From Halolamina sp. CBA1230 (lineage in GTDB: Archaea; Halobacteriota; Halobacteria; Halobacteriales; Haloferacaceae): 64,000 nt of DNA. The notes beneath the pieces are model-generated. The model was not told the origin of the DNA, ran no database searches, and was given only the letters and a program-made list of their open reading frames with translations. Location of the stretch: assembly GCF_002025255.2 (NCBI RefSeq), contig NZ_CP054587.1, positions 2,294,001 through 2,358,000 on the forward strand, given 5' to 3'. Position 1 is the first letter of the stretch, and each line of letters opens with the position of its first letter. This document shows positions 35,565 to 44,460 of the stretch, in pieces. The position numbers and the translations under genes are program-made.

Positions 35565-35695
35565 CCGCGCTACGTGTTGTGAGCTGTGTGGTGATGGATC
35601 GGGACTCGACTGGTGAGCGACTCGGTGATCCCGACCGTGGACAGTAACGGTGATTCGGAGATTCCGACCGCGAACAGCAACAGCGTCTCGAAGCA

Positions 35696-35928
35696 TGACC
35701 TCTTGTACCGCGACAGCACCGCGATGGTCTTCCCCGCATCCTCCCCACGGGCTCGCCGACCGATGGCGAGCCCTCGCGTCCACCGCACCGCGGTCGCTGT
35801 CGGCGCGAAGCGTCGGCGCCTCCGTGCGCCGACCGAGCGCGAGGGACGAGGGAGCGAACGGACGTGAGCGACCGAGTCGGCTGGGGAGGTCTGAGGTCCG
35901 TGAGGGGCGGTGCGGTCACAAGTGGTCA
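35696..35928. repeat. Intergenic repeat element C (233 bp)
   Basis: Ends TGACCTCTTGTACCGCGA (35696-35713) and TGCGGTCACAAGTGGTCA (35911-35928). The inverted symmetry extends outward: AACAGCGTCTCGAAGCA on the left mirrors TACTTCGAGATGCTGT on the right. The right half is nearly the same as that of element A. Interior hairpin GGGCTCGCC/GGCGAGCCC at 35749-35773. The rest of 35565-36055 shows no gene; 35966 onward repeats the flank motif CAACGATCGA seen beside B and D. Confidence 0.75.
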
Positions 35929-36055
35929 TACTTCGAGATGCTGTCGCGGTTGCTGTCCCAGTTGTCAACGATCGACCTGCTGTCTCGGTAGTCGAGTACC
36001 GAACCCCTGTTACCGTCAAAACCACCACCAACAGCAACTCACCGACCGAATCCGA

Positions 36056-36766
36056 CTACTCCACCGAATTCCGCAGCGTCCCCACTCCCTCGTACCAGAT
36101 CTCCACCTCGTCGCCCGGCTCGATCGTCCCCGGATTCCCCGGACTCCCGAACGCGATCACGTCCCCCGGCCGGAACGTGAACCGCTCCGAGAGGAACGAA
36201 ATCAGTTCGTACGGCCCCCACAGCATCAGCTCCGTGTTCGCGTCCTGCCGGCGCTCGCCGCTGATGTCGGTGTGCATCTCCAGACTCCGCGGATCCACGT
36301 CGGTCTCGATCCACGGCCCCAGCGGCCCGGAGCCGTCGAACGCCTTCCGCGAGGTGAGCCCCGGCTGGTCCAGCGCGTCGACGTCGTTCATGATGGTGAA
36401 CCCCTGGACGACGCTCTCCGCCTCCGCCGGGGAGAGATCGTGACAGCGCTGCCCGATCACCGCCGCGAGTTCGCCCGCGTACGTCACCTCCTCGGAGAAC
36501 GTCGGGTACGGGATCGGCGCCTCGTGACCGATCACCGACGCCGGCGGCTTGATGAAGAAGGTCGGCTGCTCGGGGCGCTCGTACCCCTTCCGTTCCAGGT
36601 TCTCGGCGTAGTTCCGCCCGATACAGTACACCGCCGAGGGGTCACACGGCGGCGCGAGCGTCCCGTCCTCGCCCACCACGTACTCGTCGCCGTCGCTTCG
36701 CACCACGCCGTCGTCGTACTCGCCGGCGACGACGCCGTCGCCGGTCGAGATCCGTGCGAGTCGCAT
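36056..36766 (-). CDS. Fumarylacetoacetate hydrolase family protein (third)
   Basis: 236 residues. A compact FAH protein: AVYCIGRNYAENLERKGYE, PTFFIKPPASVIGHEAPI, EEVTYAGELAAVIGQR with metal-binding Glu residues, and GDVIAFGSPGNPGTIEPGD. The length and motifs resemble 5-carboxymethyl-2-hydroxymuconate isomerase or acylpyruvase enzymes. Stands between element C and an SDR gene on the same strand. The window contains three FAH-family paralogues of different length, so substrates probably differ. Confidence 0.9.
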   Translation of the reverse strand: MRLARISTGDGVVAGEYDDGVVRSDGDEYVVGEDGTLAPPCDPSAVYCIGRNYAENLERKGYERPEQPTFFIKPPASVIGHEAPIPYPTFSEEVTYAGELAAVIGQRCHDLSPAEAESVVQGFTIMNDVDALDQPGLTSRKAFDGSGPLGPWIETDVDPRSLEMHTDISGERRQDANTELMLWGPYELISFLSERFTFRPGDVIAFGSPGNPGTIEPGDEVEIWYEGVGTLRNSVE

Positions 36767-36838
36767 GGATAGGGCTGTGCCGGCGAGGGCAAATGCGTTC
36801 GCTTCGCGGCGACGGCCGGGCGTCGACCCCCGACCTGT

Positions 36839-37744
36839 TCAGTCCCGAACCAGCGTCGGGCGCGGAACGTTCTCGTCTGCCGCCTCCCGCCACGAGTGCT
36901 CTGGCGCCCACCCCAACAGCTCCTCGGCCTTCCCGACGCTGTACGCCGAGCCGTCGCCGTCGACGCCCGACCCAGCGTCCGGAACGTCGCCGTAGTAGCG
37001 TTCCAACAGTTCAGCCAGCGGTTCGCCCAGCGCGTTGTCCGCGGCGACGCAGTTGAACGCCTCGTGGCCCCCCTCGGACGCGAACTCGGTCGCCAGCGCC
37101 GCCTCGACCATCGACGCCACGTCGCGGGCGTCGACGTAGGACCAGTAGTTCCCCGCGCCGGCGTCGAGGTCCTCGGTATACTCCGGCTCCCGACACGGAT
37201 ACCCCCCGGGCTCCTGAATCCACGAGGGGCGGATCGACACCGCCTGCACGCCGTGGCGGCGCGCGACGCCGGCGGCGACCTCCTCGGCGGCGACTTTCGA
37301 GAGCCCGTAGCCGTCCGCCGGCCGTCGCGGGTGTGACTCGGTGATCGGCAGTTCGTCCGGCAGCGGCGTCTCCTCGGCGAAGAAGAAGCCGTACGCGCCG
37401 TCGCTGGAGGCTTGGACGATCCGGGCGCCCGCCTCGCCCGCCGCGGTGAGGACGTTGTACGCCGCGACGGCGTTGTTCTCGAACACTTCACCCTCGGGGT
37501 GGCGGCCGAGCGCGGGGATCGCACCCCAGTGGACGACAACATCGGGGTCGATGCCCGCGATCAGTTCGCGGACGGCGCCGCGGTCCGTGAGGTCGGCGGC
37601 CCGGAAGTCGACGTTTCCGACCGGTTCGGCGCCGAAACCGGGGTGGTCGCGGTCGACGACGACGACTTCGTCCTCCTCGCGCAGGCGGTTGACGACCCAA
37701 CGCCCCGAGGCGCCGCGGCCACCGGTGACGACGACGGTGTCCAT
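36839..37744 (-). CDS. NAD-dependent epimerase/dehydratase (extended SDR)
   Basis: 301 residues from ATG 37744 (MDTVVVTGGRGASGRWV). Nucleotide-binding TGGRGASG, strand VVVVDRDHPG, and the catalytic YGLSK (Y-x3-K) after ASSDGAYGFFF. It is likely a sugar-nucleotide or aldehyde reductase/epimerase. The upstream open extension (to 37849) is the divergent promoter region and is rejected. Start-to-start distance to htpX2 is 114 nt. Confidence 0.9.
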   Translation of the reverse strand: MDTVVVTGGRGASGRWVVNRLREEDEVVVVDRDHPGFGAEPVGNVDFRAADLTDRGAVRELIAGIDPDVVVHWGAIPALGRHPEGEVFENNAVAAYNVLTAAGEAGARIVQASSDGAYGFFFAEETPLPDELPITESHPRRPADGYGLSKVAAEEVAAGVARRHGVQAVSIRPSWIQEPGGYPCREPEYTEDLDAGAGNYWSYVDARDVASMVEAALATEFASEGGHEAFNCVAADNALGEPLAELLERYYGDVPDAGSGVDGDGSAYSVGKAEELLGWAPEHSWREAADENVPRPTLVRD

Positions 37745-37825
37745 ACCCTCGCTGGCGTCGCCGAGGGGAAAGCCTCCCCGGTGGCGGCCGCGCCCTCGGT
37801 CGGTGTCGACGCCGACGGGCGGGGA

Positions 37826-37837
37826 GGGTTTAAACCC
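37826..37837. promoter_or_regulatory. Palindromic box A of the second htpX gene
   Basis: GGGTTTAAACCC is a perfect 12-bp palindrome whose TTTAAA lies 24-29 nt before the ATG at 37858. The symmetry could let it serve both directions or be bound by a regulator. Confidence 0.55.
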
Positions 37838-37857
37838 CTGAACGCCCATTCGACGGT

Positions 37858-38736
37858 ATGGAGTGGAAAGCGGACTGGGGGCTGCGGGCGCGCATGGCCG
37901 TGACCATGCTGCTGCTCGGCCTCCTCTACGTGGTCTTCATCGGCGCCCTCTCGCTGACGGATATCGGCATGACCGGTATCGTCGTCGTGATGGGGCTGTT
38001 CATGGTCGGGCAGTTCTTCTTCAGCGACAAACTCGCGCTGCGGAGCATGGGCGCCCACGAGGTCGAACGCGAGGAGTACCCCGAACTCCACGCGACGATC
38101 GAGCGCCTCTGCCAGCAGGCCGACCTCCCCAAGCCCAAAGTCGCCGTTTCGGACATGCGGGTGCCCAACGCGTTCGCCGCGGGCCGGTCGAAGAAGAGTG
38201 CGACCGTCTGTGTGACCCGGGGGTTGCTGCGCACCCTCGACGACGAGGAGCTGGAGGGCGTGCTGGCCCACGAGCTCGCCCACGTCAAGAACCGCGACGT
38301 GATGGTGATGACCATCGCCTCGTTCCTCTCGACGCTGGCGTTCATGGTCGTCCGGTTCGGCTTCCTGTTCGGCGGCGGCGGCCACGACCGTCAGGGCGGC
38401 GCGCCAGTCCTCGTCGCGGTCGTGATCTCCTTCGCGGTGTGGCTGCTCTCGTTCCTGCTGATCCGCCTGCTCTCGCGGTACCGCGAGTTCGCGGCCGACC
38501 GCGGCGGCGCGGCGATCACGGGCAAACCAGCCGCGCTGGCGTCGGCGCTGATGACGATCGACGGCAGCATGGACCGCGTCCCCCAGGAGGACCTGCGCGA
38601 GACCTCGGAGATGAACGCCTTTTTCGTCATCCCGATCCGGTCCGGCTTCGTCGGCAAACTGTTCAGCACCCACCCGAGCACGGAGAACCGCGTCGAGCGC
38701 CTGCGCGAGCTCGAACGCGAGATGGAGACGCAGTAG
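37858..38736 (+). CDS. htpX: M48 family zinc metalloprotease HtpX (second copy)
   Basis: 292 residues. Two N-terminal membrane helices, HELAH in GVLAHELAHVKNRD, a second helix pair, the Glu/Asp motif RYREFAADRGGA, and the conserved end FSTHPSTENRVERLREL. It lacks the Gly/Arg-rich insertion of the copy at 23668, so the two are distinct paralogues rather than a recent duplication. Membrane protein quality control. Confidence 0.93.
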   Translation: MEWKADWGLRARMAVTMLLLGLLYVVFIGALSLTDIGMTGIVVVMGLFMVGQFFFSDKLALRSMGAHEVEREEYPELHATIERLCQQADLPKPKVAVSDMRVPNAFAAGRSKKSATVCVTRGLLRTLDDEELEGVLAHELAHVKNRDVMVMTIASFLSTLAFMVVRFGFLFGGGGHDRQGGAPVLVAVVISFAVWLLSFLLIRLLSRYREFAADRGGAAITGKPAALASALMTIDGSMDRVPQEDLRETSEMNAFFVIPIRSGFVGKLFSTHPSTENRVERLRELEREMETQ

Positions 38737-38866
38737 ACGAGCAGCGTCCCGATTTCGACCGCCATCTCGGCGAGTTCCGAAGCCTTGAACTGCGGTACTC
38801 GCTCGGGATGATACGCGTTTCGCCTCCGAAAGACGTATGTGAAAACACGCTCTCGGCCGATCCGAG

Positions 38867-39091
38867 ATGGGCAGATACGGATCCATCGACTACCCGGCGT
38901 TCGTCAAGCGCGGCGTCCTCCTCGGCCTCGCCCTCATGGTTCTGGGCGAGATCGGGGGGTACGCCGCAGAGAACTACGTTTCGGTCCCCGCGTGGGAGGA
39001 GACGCTGTTCCTCGTGGCCGCGGGAACCGGGCTGTTGCTGTTCGTGCTCAGCCCGATCCTGTTCGGGATCGTGCTGCCGTTGGCGGAGTAG
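38867..39091 (+). CDS. Small two-helix membrane protein
   Basis: 74 residues (MGRYGSIDYPAFVKRGVLLG). Two membrane helices separated by an AAENYVSVPAWEETLF loop. No family recognised; the compact MGRYG start and composition look like a genuine haloarchaeal small membrane protein. Follows htpX2 by 130 nt on the same strand. Confidence 0.65.
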   Translation: MGRYGSIDYPAFVKRGVLLGLALMVLGEIGGYAAENYVSVPAWEETLFLVAAGTGLLLFVLSPILFGIVLPLAE

Positions 39092-39129
39092 GTGAGTAGG
39101 TCTTTCACTCCCCAACCCGTGGCGCGACT

Positions 39130-40554
39130 ATGCACGTCGTCATCATCGGTGCCTACGGTAGCGCCGGCGTCGCGGTCGCGGACGGACTGGTCGACCACGT
39201 CGGCGGGGAGATCGATCGTCTCACGCTCGTCGACGACGGCGAGCCCGGCGGCGGGCTCTGTATCCTCCGGGGCTGTATGCCGTCGAAGGAGGTGCTCTCC
39301 GCGGCTGCCCACCGTTACCAGGCCCGCGCGGACCACCGCCTCGACGGCGGCGCCCACGAGATGGATCTCGAATCGATCGTCGACACGAAGGACGATCACG
39401 TCCTCGGTTTCGCCGAACACCGCCGGGGGCACGTCCACGACCTCGCCGAGCGCGAGGGCGTCGAGTTCGTCCACGCGACCGCGCGCCTCGACGGCGCCGA
39501 CCGCGTGGAACTGTACGAGGACGGTCCCGGGAGCGACCCGACCCGCACGCTCGACGCCGACTACGTCGCGGTCAGTACCGGCAGCACGCTGAACGTCCCC
39601 GACCTCCCCGGGATCGAGGACGTCGAGTACATGGACTCCGCGGACGTGCTCGACGCGACCGAGCTCCCGGACTCGGGGGTAGTGATGGGCTTTGGCTACG
39701 TCGGGCTGGAGATGGTCCCCTACCTGGCGGAGGCGGGCGTCGATCTGACCGTGATCGAGCACGACGAGCGACCGCTCGACGACGCGCCGCCGGCGTTCGG
39801 CGACGAACTGCTCGAGATGTACCGCGAGGAGTTCGGCGTCGAGATCCTCACGACCACCGACGAGAAGGCGCTCGAACCGACCGACGACGGGGTTCGGCTC
39901 ACCTGCGAGACGGACTCAGGAGCGGAACGAGTGATCGATGCGGAGGAACTGTTCCTCTTCACGGGCCGCCGCCCGAACGTCGACGGTCTCGGGCTGGAAA
40001 CCGCGGGCGTCGACGTCGGCCCCGGGTTCGTCGAGGACACGATGCAGGCCGCGGACGCCGAGACGCTCTTTTTCCCCGGCGACGTGAACGACAAGGAGCC
40101 GCTGCTGCATATCGCGAAGGAGCAGGGGCAGCTCGCCGCCGAGAACATCCTCGCACACGGCCGGGACGAGGAACTGGAGGCGTTCGAGTTCACCCCTCAC
40201 CACGTGATGTTCACCGGCGCCGGCGTCTACCCGTACACCAGAGTGGGCCACACCGCCGAGACCGCCCGTGAGGAACTGGACGATCCGATCGTCACGCGCC
40301 GGCAGGCGTCGGACGACGGGGTGTTCAAGACCAAGGACGCGTCACGCGGCCTCGCGGAACTCGTCGTCGCCCGCGACGGCACGGTCGTCGGCTATCAGGG
40401 GCTGCATTACCACGCCGATGCCATGGCCAAGACGATGCAAGTGATCGTCGAGATGGGGCTGGATGCCCGGGAGATCCCGGATCGGGCGTTCCACCCGACG
40501 ACGCCCGAGATCATCGACGGGCTACTGCGCGACGCGGTCGACCGCCTCGACTAG
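39130..40554 (+). CDS. FAD-dependent pyridine nucleotide-disulfide oxidoreductase
   Basis: 474 residues, like dihydrolipoamide dehydrogenase and mercuric reductase. FAD fold at the start (VVIIGAYGSAGVAVADGL, with a degenerate GxGxxG: G-A-Y-G-S-A-G), redox-active CILRGCMPSK (C-x4-C is one residue shorter than the usual GGTCxNxGC frame, the loop reading GGGLCILRGC), NAD-binding GFGYVGLEMVPYL, and the C-terminal dimer domain ending HPTTPEIIDGL. The usual C-terminal His-Glu pair is replaced by FHPTTPE. The substrate disulfide is not evident. Confidence 0.85.
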   Translation: MHVVIIGAYGSAGVAVADGLVDHVGGEIDRLTLVDDGEPGGGLCILRGCMPSKEVLSAAAHRYQARADHRLDGGAHEMDLESIVDTKDDHVLGFAEHRRGHVHDLAEREGVEFVHATARLDGADRVELYEDGPGSDPTRTLDADYVAVSTGSTLNVPDLPGIEDVEYMDSADVLDATELPDSGVVMGFGYVGLEMVPYLAEAGVDLTVIEHDERPLDDAPPAFGDELLEMYREEFGVEILTTTDEKALEPTDDGVRLTCETDSGAERVIDAEELFLFTGRRPNVDGLGLETAGVDVGPGFVEDTMQAADAETLFFPGDVNDKEPLLHIAKEQGQLAAENILAHGRDEELEAFEFTPHHVMFTGAGVYPYTRVGHTAETAREELDDPIVTRRQASDDGVFKTKDASRGLAELVVARDGTVVGYQGLHYHADAMAKTMQVIVEMGLDAREIPDRAFHPTTPEIIDGLLRDAVDRLD

Positions 40555-41636
40555 GCGATCCCGTTCTCGACCAGCCACTCCCGCAGCACGGTCGCCGACG
40601 CGGTCTCGCCGGTCGCGACGTAGTGGCTCGCACACGCGTTCCCGCAGGCGAGCGCGACCGGCCACTCCCAGTCGGCGCCCAGCCCGACCGCGAGCCCGCC
40701 CGCGAAGCGGTCGCCACCCCCGATCTGCCGGCGGTCCTCGACCACGGGGTTGTCCACGCGAACGATCCCCTCCTCGGTCGCGGCTAGCGCCTCTTCCTTC
40801 CCGTGTTTCACGACCGCGGCGGCGTCGGTCCCCTCACGGATCGCGATCACGCGGTCCTCGTCGTCGACGGGCGGCGCCGGCGGGTCGGGGAGCGCGGCGG
40901 TGATCGCCTTCAGTTCGGTCCGGTTCACCGAGAGCGCGATGTCGACGCTGTCCCCGAGTGCGCGGACTGCTTCCCGGAGTTCGCGGTGAGCTTCGGGATC
41001 GCTCCCCAGCACGTCGCCGGGGTCGAACACGAACGGCACGCGCGGGAGCGACGCCTCGCCGAGTTCGTGAAACGCGTCGGCCATCCCCGGGGTCGACACC
41101 CAGTTGGCGCAGGCGACCGCATGACCGGGCGACGCCCGGTCGCTAGAGGGACTCCGTCCCTCGCTGTCGGCGCCGAACACGACCGGCAGCGGCGCGGCCT
41201 CGCGCAGGTCGGCGAGTTCCCACTCGGGGATGTCGGGCGATGCTTCGACCAGCATCAGGTCCTCGTCCGCGAAGTCGAGCACGTTCACGATCGCCGCTCG
41301 GCCCATCGAGACGGTGTCGAACGGCAGGTCCGCGAAGGCGTCACGCCCCGGTTCGGGGTCGTCGAGGTGGCCGTAGCAGGTCGCGTCCGCGCCCAGCGCG
41401 TGGGCCTGCTGGGCGGTGTTGACCGCCTGCCCGCCGGGTTCGACGAACTCCGGGTCGAGCCCGAACCCCTTCCGGCCGCCGCGTTCGGTCTCGCGGACGA
41501 ACGTTTGCCGGCGCTCGATGGGGTCGAGCGCGCCCGCCGAGAGCCGACAGTAGCGGTCGACGCTCCCGTCGGGGAGCGTGCTCACCGTCGGGGCGGGGTC
41601 GTCGGCCAGCCGTCGGGCCAGACGCTGGTAGGGCAC
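40551..41636 (-). CDS. PfkB-family carbohydrate or nucleoside kinase
   Basis: 361 residues. PfkB features: EPGGQAVNTAQQAHALGAD near residue 67 and the C-terminal GGGDRFAGGLAVGLG, in which the usual DTxGAGD is changed to IGGGD but the catalytic Asp is kept. A ribokinase-like fold phosphorylating a sugar. Its stop overlaps the stop of the convergent oxidoreductase gene by 4 nt. Substrate unknown. Confidence 0.85.
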   Translation of the reverse strand: MPYQRLARRLADDPAPTVSTLPDGSVDRYCRLSAGALDPIERRQTFVRETERGGRKGFGLDPEFVEPGGQAVNTAQQAHALGADATCYGHLDDPEPGRDAFADLPFDTVSMGRAAIVNVLDFADEDLMLVEASPDIPEWELADLREAAPLPVVFGADSEGRSPSSDRASPGHAVACANWVSTPGMADAFHELGEASLPRVPFVFDPGDVLGSDPEAHRELREAVRALGDSVDIALSVNRTELKAITAALPDPPAPPVDDEDRVIAIREGTDAAAVVKHGKEEALAATEEGIVRVDNPVVEDRRQIGGGDRFAGGLAVGLGADWEWPVALACGNACASHYVATGETASATVLREWLVENGIA

Positions 41637-41668
41637 GGGTCAGCGTTCGCGCCCGGGGTGGAAGGGTG

Positions 41669-42331
41669 CTACGCTCCGCCGTAGTGCTGGCCGAGCGTCG
41701 CGAACACCCACACGAGGACGTGCGCGCCGGCGACGGGGAGGAGGGTGCGCCGACGCAGGTAGACGACCGTGAGCACCGCGGCGACCAGCGCGGTCTGGAG
41801 GAGGCTCCCGAGCGGCCAGTTCAGCGCGTGTGCGGCCGTGAACACGAGCCACGTGACGCCGCCGGCGAGCAGCGGACTGTCGGTGGACGCGAGGAGCCGT
41901 TCGATTGGGTAGCTCCGGAAGAGGATCTCCTCGACGACGCCGTTGGTCACCGACCGGGCGATCGCCACGCCGATCCCGGCGCCGGCGCCCATCGCGCCGG
42001 CACCCGATCGGACGGGCAGCCCCAGCGACTCGATCAGCGGCGGCGTCACGACGTACACAGCCAGAACGACGACGGTGGTCGCGACGAGGTACGCGAAATC
42101 GACGAGTTCGGGCCGCCGGAAGCCGATGTCGGCCGGCGATAGCTCCTCGCCGTACAGGGCGACGCCGACGACGACGGCCGCGAACGCGCAGTAGACGCCG
42201 ATGGTCGCTATCGGGTGGAGGTCGGTGTCGGTCACTCCCAGGAGGACGACGAACAGCGGGAGTCCGAGCAGGGCGAGCGCGACGTTTCCGAGGGTGAGGG
42301 GTGGGAGGGTGGGGACCGGATGCTCTGCCAT
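41669..42331 (-). CDS. CPBP family intramembrane glutamic protease
   Basis: 220 residues, about seven membrane helices. CPBP motifs are intact: EEILFRSYPIERL (motif 1), FTAAHALNW (motif 2) and HVLVWVFAT (motif 3). Such Abi/CAAX-prenyl-type proteases cut within membranes. Next gene on the same strand after the PfkB kinase (33 nt), perhaps cotranscribed. Substrate unknown. Confidence 0.9.
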   Translation of the reverse strand: MAEHPVPTLPPLTLGNVALALLGLPLFVVLLGVTDTDLHPIATIGVYCAFAAVVVGVALYGEELSPADIGFRRPELVDFAYLVATTVVVLAVYVVTPPLIESLGLPVRSGAGAMGAGAGIGVAIARSVTNGVVEEILFRSYPIERLLASTDSPLLAGGVTWLVFTAAHALNWPLGSLLQTALVAAVLTVVYLRRRTLLPVAGAHVLVWVFATLGQHYGGA

Positions 42332-42460
42332 ACGGGTTCCCGATTCCTCGGCTGTGTTCAGTGTTCTCGTAGAATTCGGACAGGTACGGAACTAATCAAA
42401 CAGCTGATCGATCCTGCAGGTGACCGTTCGATCGGTCGGCGGCGAAAAGGACGCGGGCGG

Positions 42461-42991
42461 TTACCGGACGAGCAGCTCCTCGCCGCGCTCGACGACGATG
42501 CGGCAGGGCGGCGACATCTTGTTGTAGGCGCGGCGGAACGCCTCCTTCACGGCGTCGGCCTGTTCGACGTCGCAGTAGGCCGTGAAGACGCTATCGCCCT
42601 TGTCGACGCGGGCGGCGGTGCCGACCGGCTTCCCGAACGCCTGCCGCATCCCGTCGGAGACACGGTCGGCGCCGGCGCCGGTCGCCTGCTTGTTCTCCCG
42701 GAGCACCTCGTGGGGGAACTTGCGGAGCACCATCTTGTAGTTGCCCTCGCCGAGCTCCTTGATCAGGTGACGGTTGGCAGAGAGCCGCGCGGACTCGAGC
42801 GAGCCGTGGCGGATCTGCAGCGTCTCCTCGGGGCGCAGGGAGATCTTGACGGGGTAGTCGTCGGGATCTGCCTGCAGGTCGCCCATGTTGTGCTGGGCGA
42901 TCTTCGATCCGGGGATACCGGTGATGTACTCGCGCCGGGTGTACGACGGCTTGTCGATCTCCCGGTACATGGAGGCGGGCTTGTCAGACAT
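42461..42991 (-). CDS. rpl10e: 50S ribosomal protein L10e
   Basis: 176 residues, starting [20 protein letters not shown]. Archaeal L10e (L16 type) core: [57 protein letters not shown]. Binds 23S rRNA near the A site. Monocistronic. A box A-like GGCTTTAATCG lies 40-49 nt before the ATG, giving a leader of about 15 nt. Confidence 0.96.
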   Translation of the reverse strand: MSDKPASMYREIDKPSYTRREYITGIPGSKIAQHNMGDLQADPDDYPVKISLRPEETLQIRHGSLESARLSANRHLIKELGEGNYKMVLRKFPHEVLRENKQATGAGADRVSDGMRQAFGKPVGTAARVDKGDSVFTAYCDVEQADAVKEAFRRAYNKMSPPCRIVVERGEELLVR

Positions 42992-43052
42992 AGCTACTTG
43001 GCTGTTTTGACGCCCAGGCAGCGATTAAAGCCTTCGATGCACGCCCGCCCCG

Positions 43053-43838
43053 TCAGCCGTCTTCACGCTCGACCGGCGTGGAGGCCCCCCCGACCGTGCC
43101 GTCCTCCGACGGTCTCGCTTCGTCCGGCGGCTCGACGGCGACGTGTGCGAGCCCCTTCTCGGCCAGCAGCTCCCGGGCTCGGTCGGTCACCGACGGGGCG
43201 ACGAGAATCCCGCGAACCTCGACATCGTCGGGGAGTTCACGGGAGAGTGCCTCGACGTAGCGGCCTAACTGCCCCGCCGCATCCGGGCCGACGCGGCGTC
43301 GCTTGAGTTCGACGATCACGGGCCGCCCCTCGTCGTCGTGGCCGAACACGTCGACGGGGCCGGCCGCGGTCTCGCGTTCGGTGGCTTCGGGTTCGAACCC
43401 CGGCTCCACGAGGTCGGGGTCGTCGAGGATCCGCTGTCGGAGGTCCTCCTCGCTGCCGTACACGTCGACGCTCCGGCCGCCGGTGACCGGGAGGGCGGAC
43501 ACCTGCTCGACGCGCTCGAACCGCACGTCGAGCGTCTCGTCGGGGTTCTCGCGCTCGCTGCGCACGCGCAGGCGGCCGTCGCGGACCGCGACGTGGTGTT
43601 CGGAGCCCGGCGGCTGCCAGTTCACTGGCGTGCGCTGCTCGTCGGTGTGGACCAGCGCCGTCCCGTCGGGTTTGAGAATCAGCAGGCGGTCGCCCGGCCC
43701 CAGCGAGGAGGCCGCGCGGCCGTCGTACTCGACGGTACAGCGGCCGAACACGGTGACCAGCTCCCCCCGGTCGAACGCGACCGACAGCGCCTCCAGCGCG
43801 TCGCGGTGGGCGGGCCGGTGGAGAGTGGTCGCGCTCAC
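43053..43838 (-). CDS. nucS: Endonuclease NucS (EndoMS)
   Basis: 261 residues from GTG 43838 (reads SATTLHRPAHRDALEAL after the start). N-terminal dimer and DNA-binding domain (DRLLILKPDGTALVHTDEQ), then the RecB-like nuclease: GPVDVFGHDDEGRPVIVELK with the Asp and E-x-K catalytic residues and GQLGRYVEAL. Archaeal NucS cuts at mismatches and branched DNA. The open frame upstream runs to 44615, but the antisense strand there is a real acidic gene. Box A at 43859-43868 matches this start. Confidence 0.92.
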   Translation of the reverse strand: MSATTLHRPAHRDALEALSVAFDRGELVTVFGRCTVEYDGRAASSLGPGDRLLILKPDGTALVHTDEQRTPVNWQPPGSEHHVAVRDGRLRVRSERENPDETLDVRFERVEQVSALPVTGGRSVDVYGSEEDLRQRILDDPDLVEPGFEPEATERETAAGPVDVFGHDDEGRPVIVELKRRRVGPDAAGQLGRYVEALSRELPDDVEVRGILVAPSVTDRARELLAEKGLAHVAVEPPDEARPSEDGTVGGASTPVEREDG

Positions 43839-43858
43839 ACCACTCGTTGGTCGCGGAC

Positions 43859-43868
43859 GGACAAATGG
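43859..43868 (-). promoter_or_regulatory. Box A of nucS
   Basis: CCATTTGTCC on the minus strand, 21-30 nt before the GTG at 43838, supporting that start. Confidence 0.5.
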
Positions 43869-43961
43869 CCGACGGTCGGCGAGGCGGTCCGCGCGAAACG
43901 CCGCCGCAGCCGCCGAACGGAAGCCGTAGCACATACAGTCCCCCCGGAGGTAGAGGGAGGT

Positions 43962-44459
43962 ATGGTCGACCCCATATTCACCTACGTCGGCGGTATCGGC
44001 TTCCTCGTCCTGATCATCGGGTCCATGCTGTACCTGATGTACAACTACGAGGGCGTCGACGAGGAGGACACCCCCAGCGAGAGCGTCGTCCGCGGCGCCG
44101 GCCCCGTCGCGGCCGAGAACGAGGCGAACGAGCCGGTCGACGGCGCCGCCGCCGACGCGATGGACGCCGTGGAAGCGGCCGAGAGCGACGAGGCGGCTGC
44201 GGAGGAGGACGAAGCGGCCGAGGCGGAGGAAGGCGACGAGGAAGCTGAGGGGACCGTGGAGGAAGGCGACGAGGCAGCCCCGGCGGACGACGAGGAATCG
44301 GCTGCGGAGGAGGACGAAGCGGCCGAGGACGGTGAAGAAGAAGCTGCGGCGACCGAGGAGGAAGACGAGGAGACGGACGCAGAAGCCGAAGAAGCCGACG
44401 AGGGAGCGGAAGTCGACGAGACGGACGCGAACGACGCCGAAGCCGACGAGGAGAACTGA
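43962..44459 (+). CDS. Membrane-anchored protein with very acidic tail
   Basis: 165 residues. Begins MVDPIFTYVGGIGFLVLIIG with one membrane helix, then a short YNYEGVDEEDTPSES segment and about 120 residues of Glu/Ala/Asp low complexity. A GGAGGT Shine-Dalgarno-like element lies 10 nt before the ATG, less common in this window. The tail resembles that of rpl24e in composition. Could act as a polyanionic cytosolic tether; no function known. Confidence 0.7.
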   Translation: MVDPIFTYVGGIGFLVLIIGSMLYLMYNYEGVDEEDTPSESVVRGAGPVAAENEANEPVDGAAADAMDAVEAAESDEAAAEEDEAAEAEEGDEEAEGTVEEGDEAAPADDEESAAEEDEAAEDGEEEAAATEEEDEETDAEAEEADEGAEVDETDANDAEADEEN

Positions 44460-44460
44460 G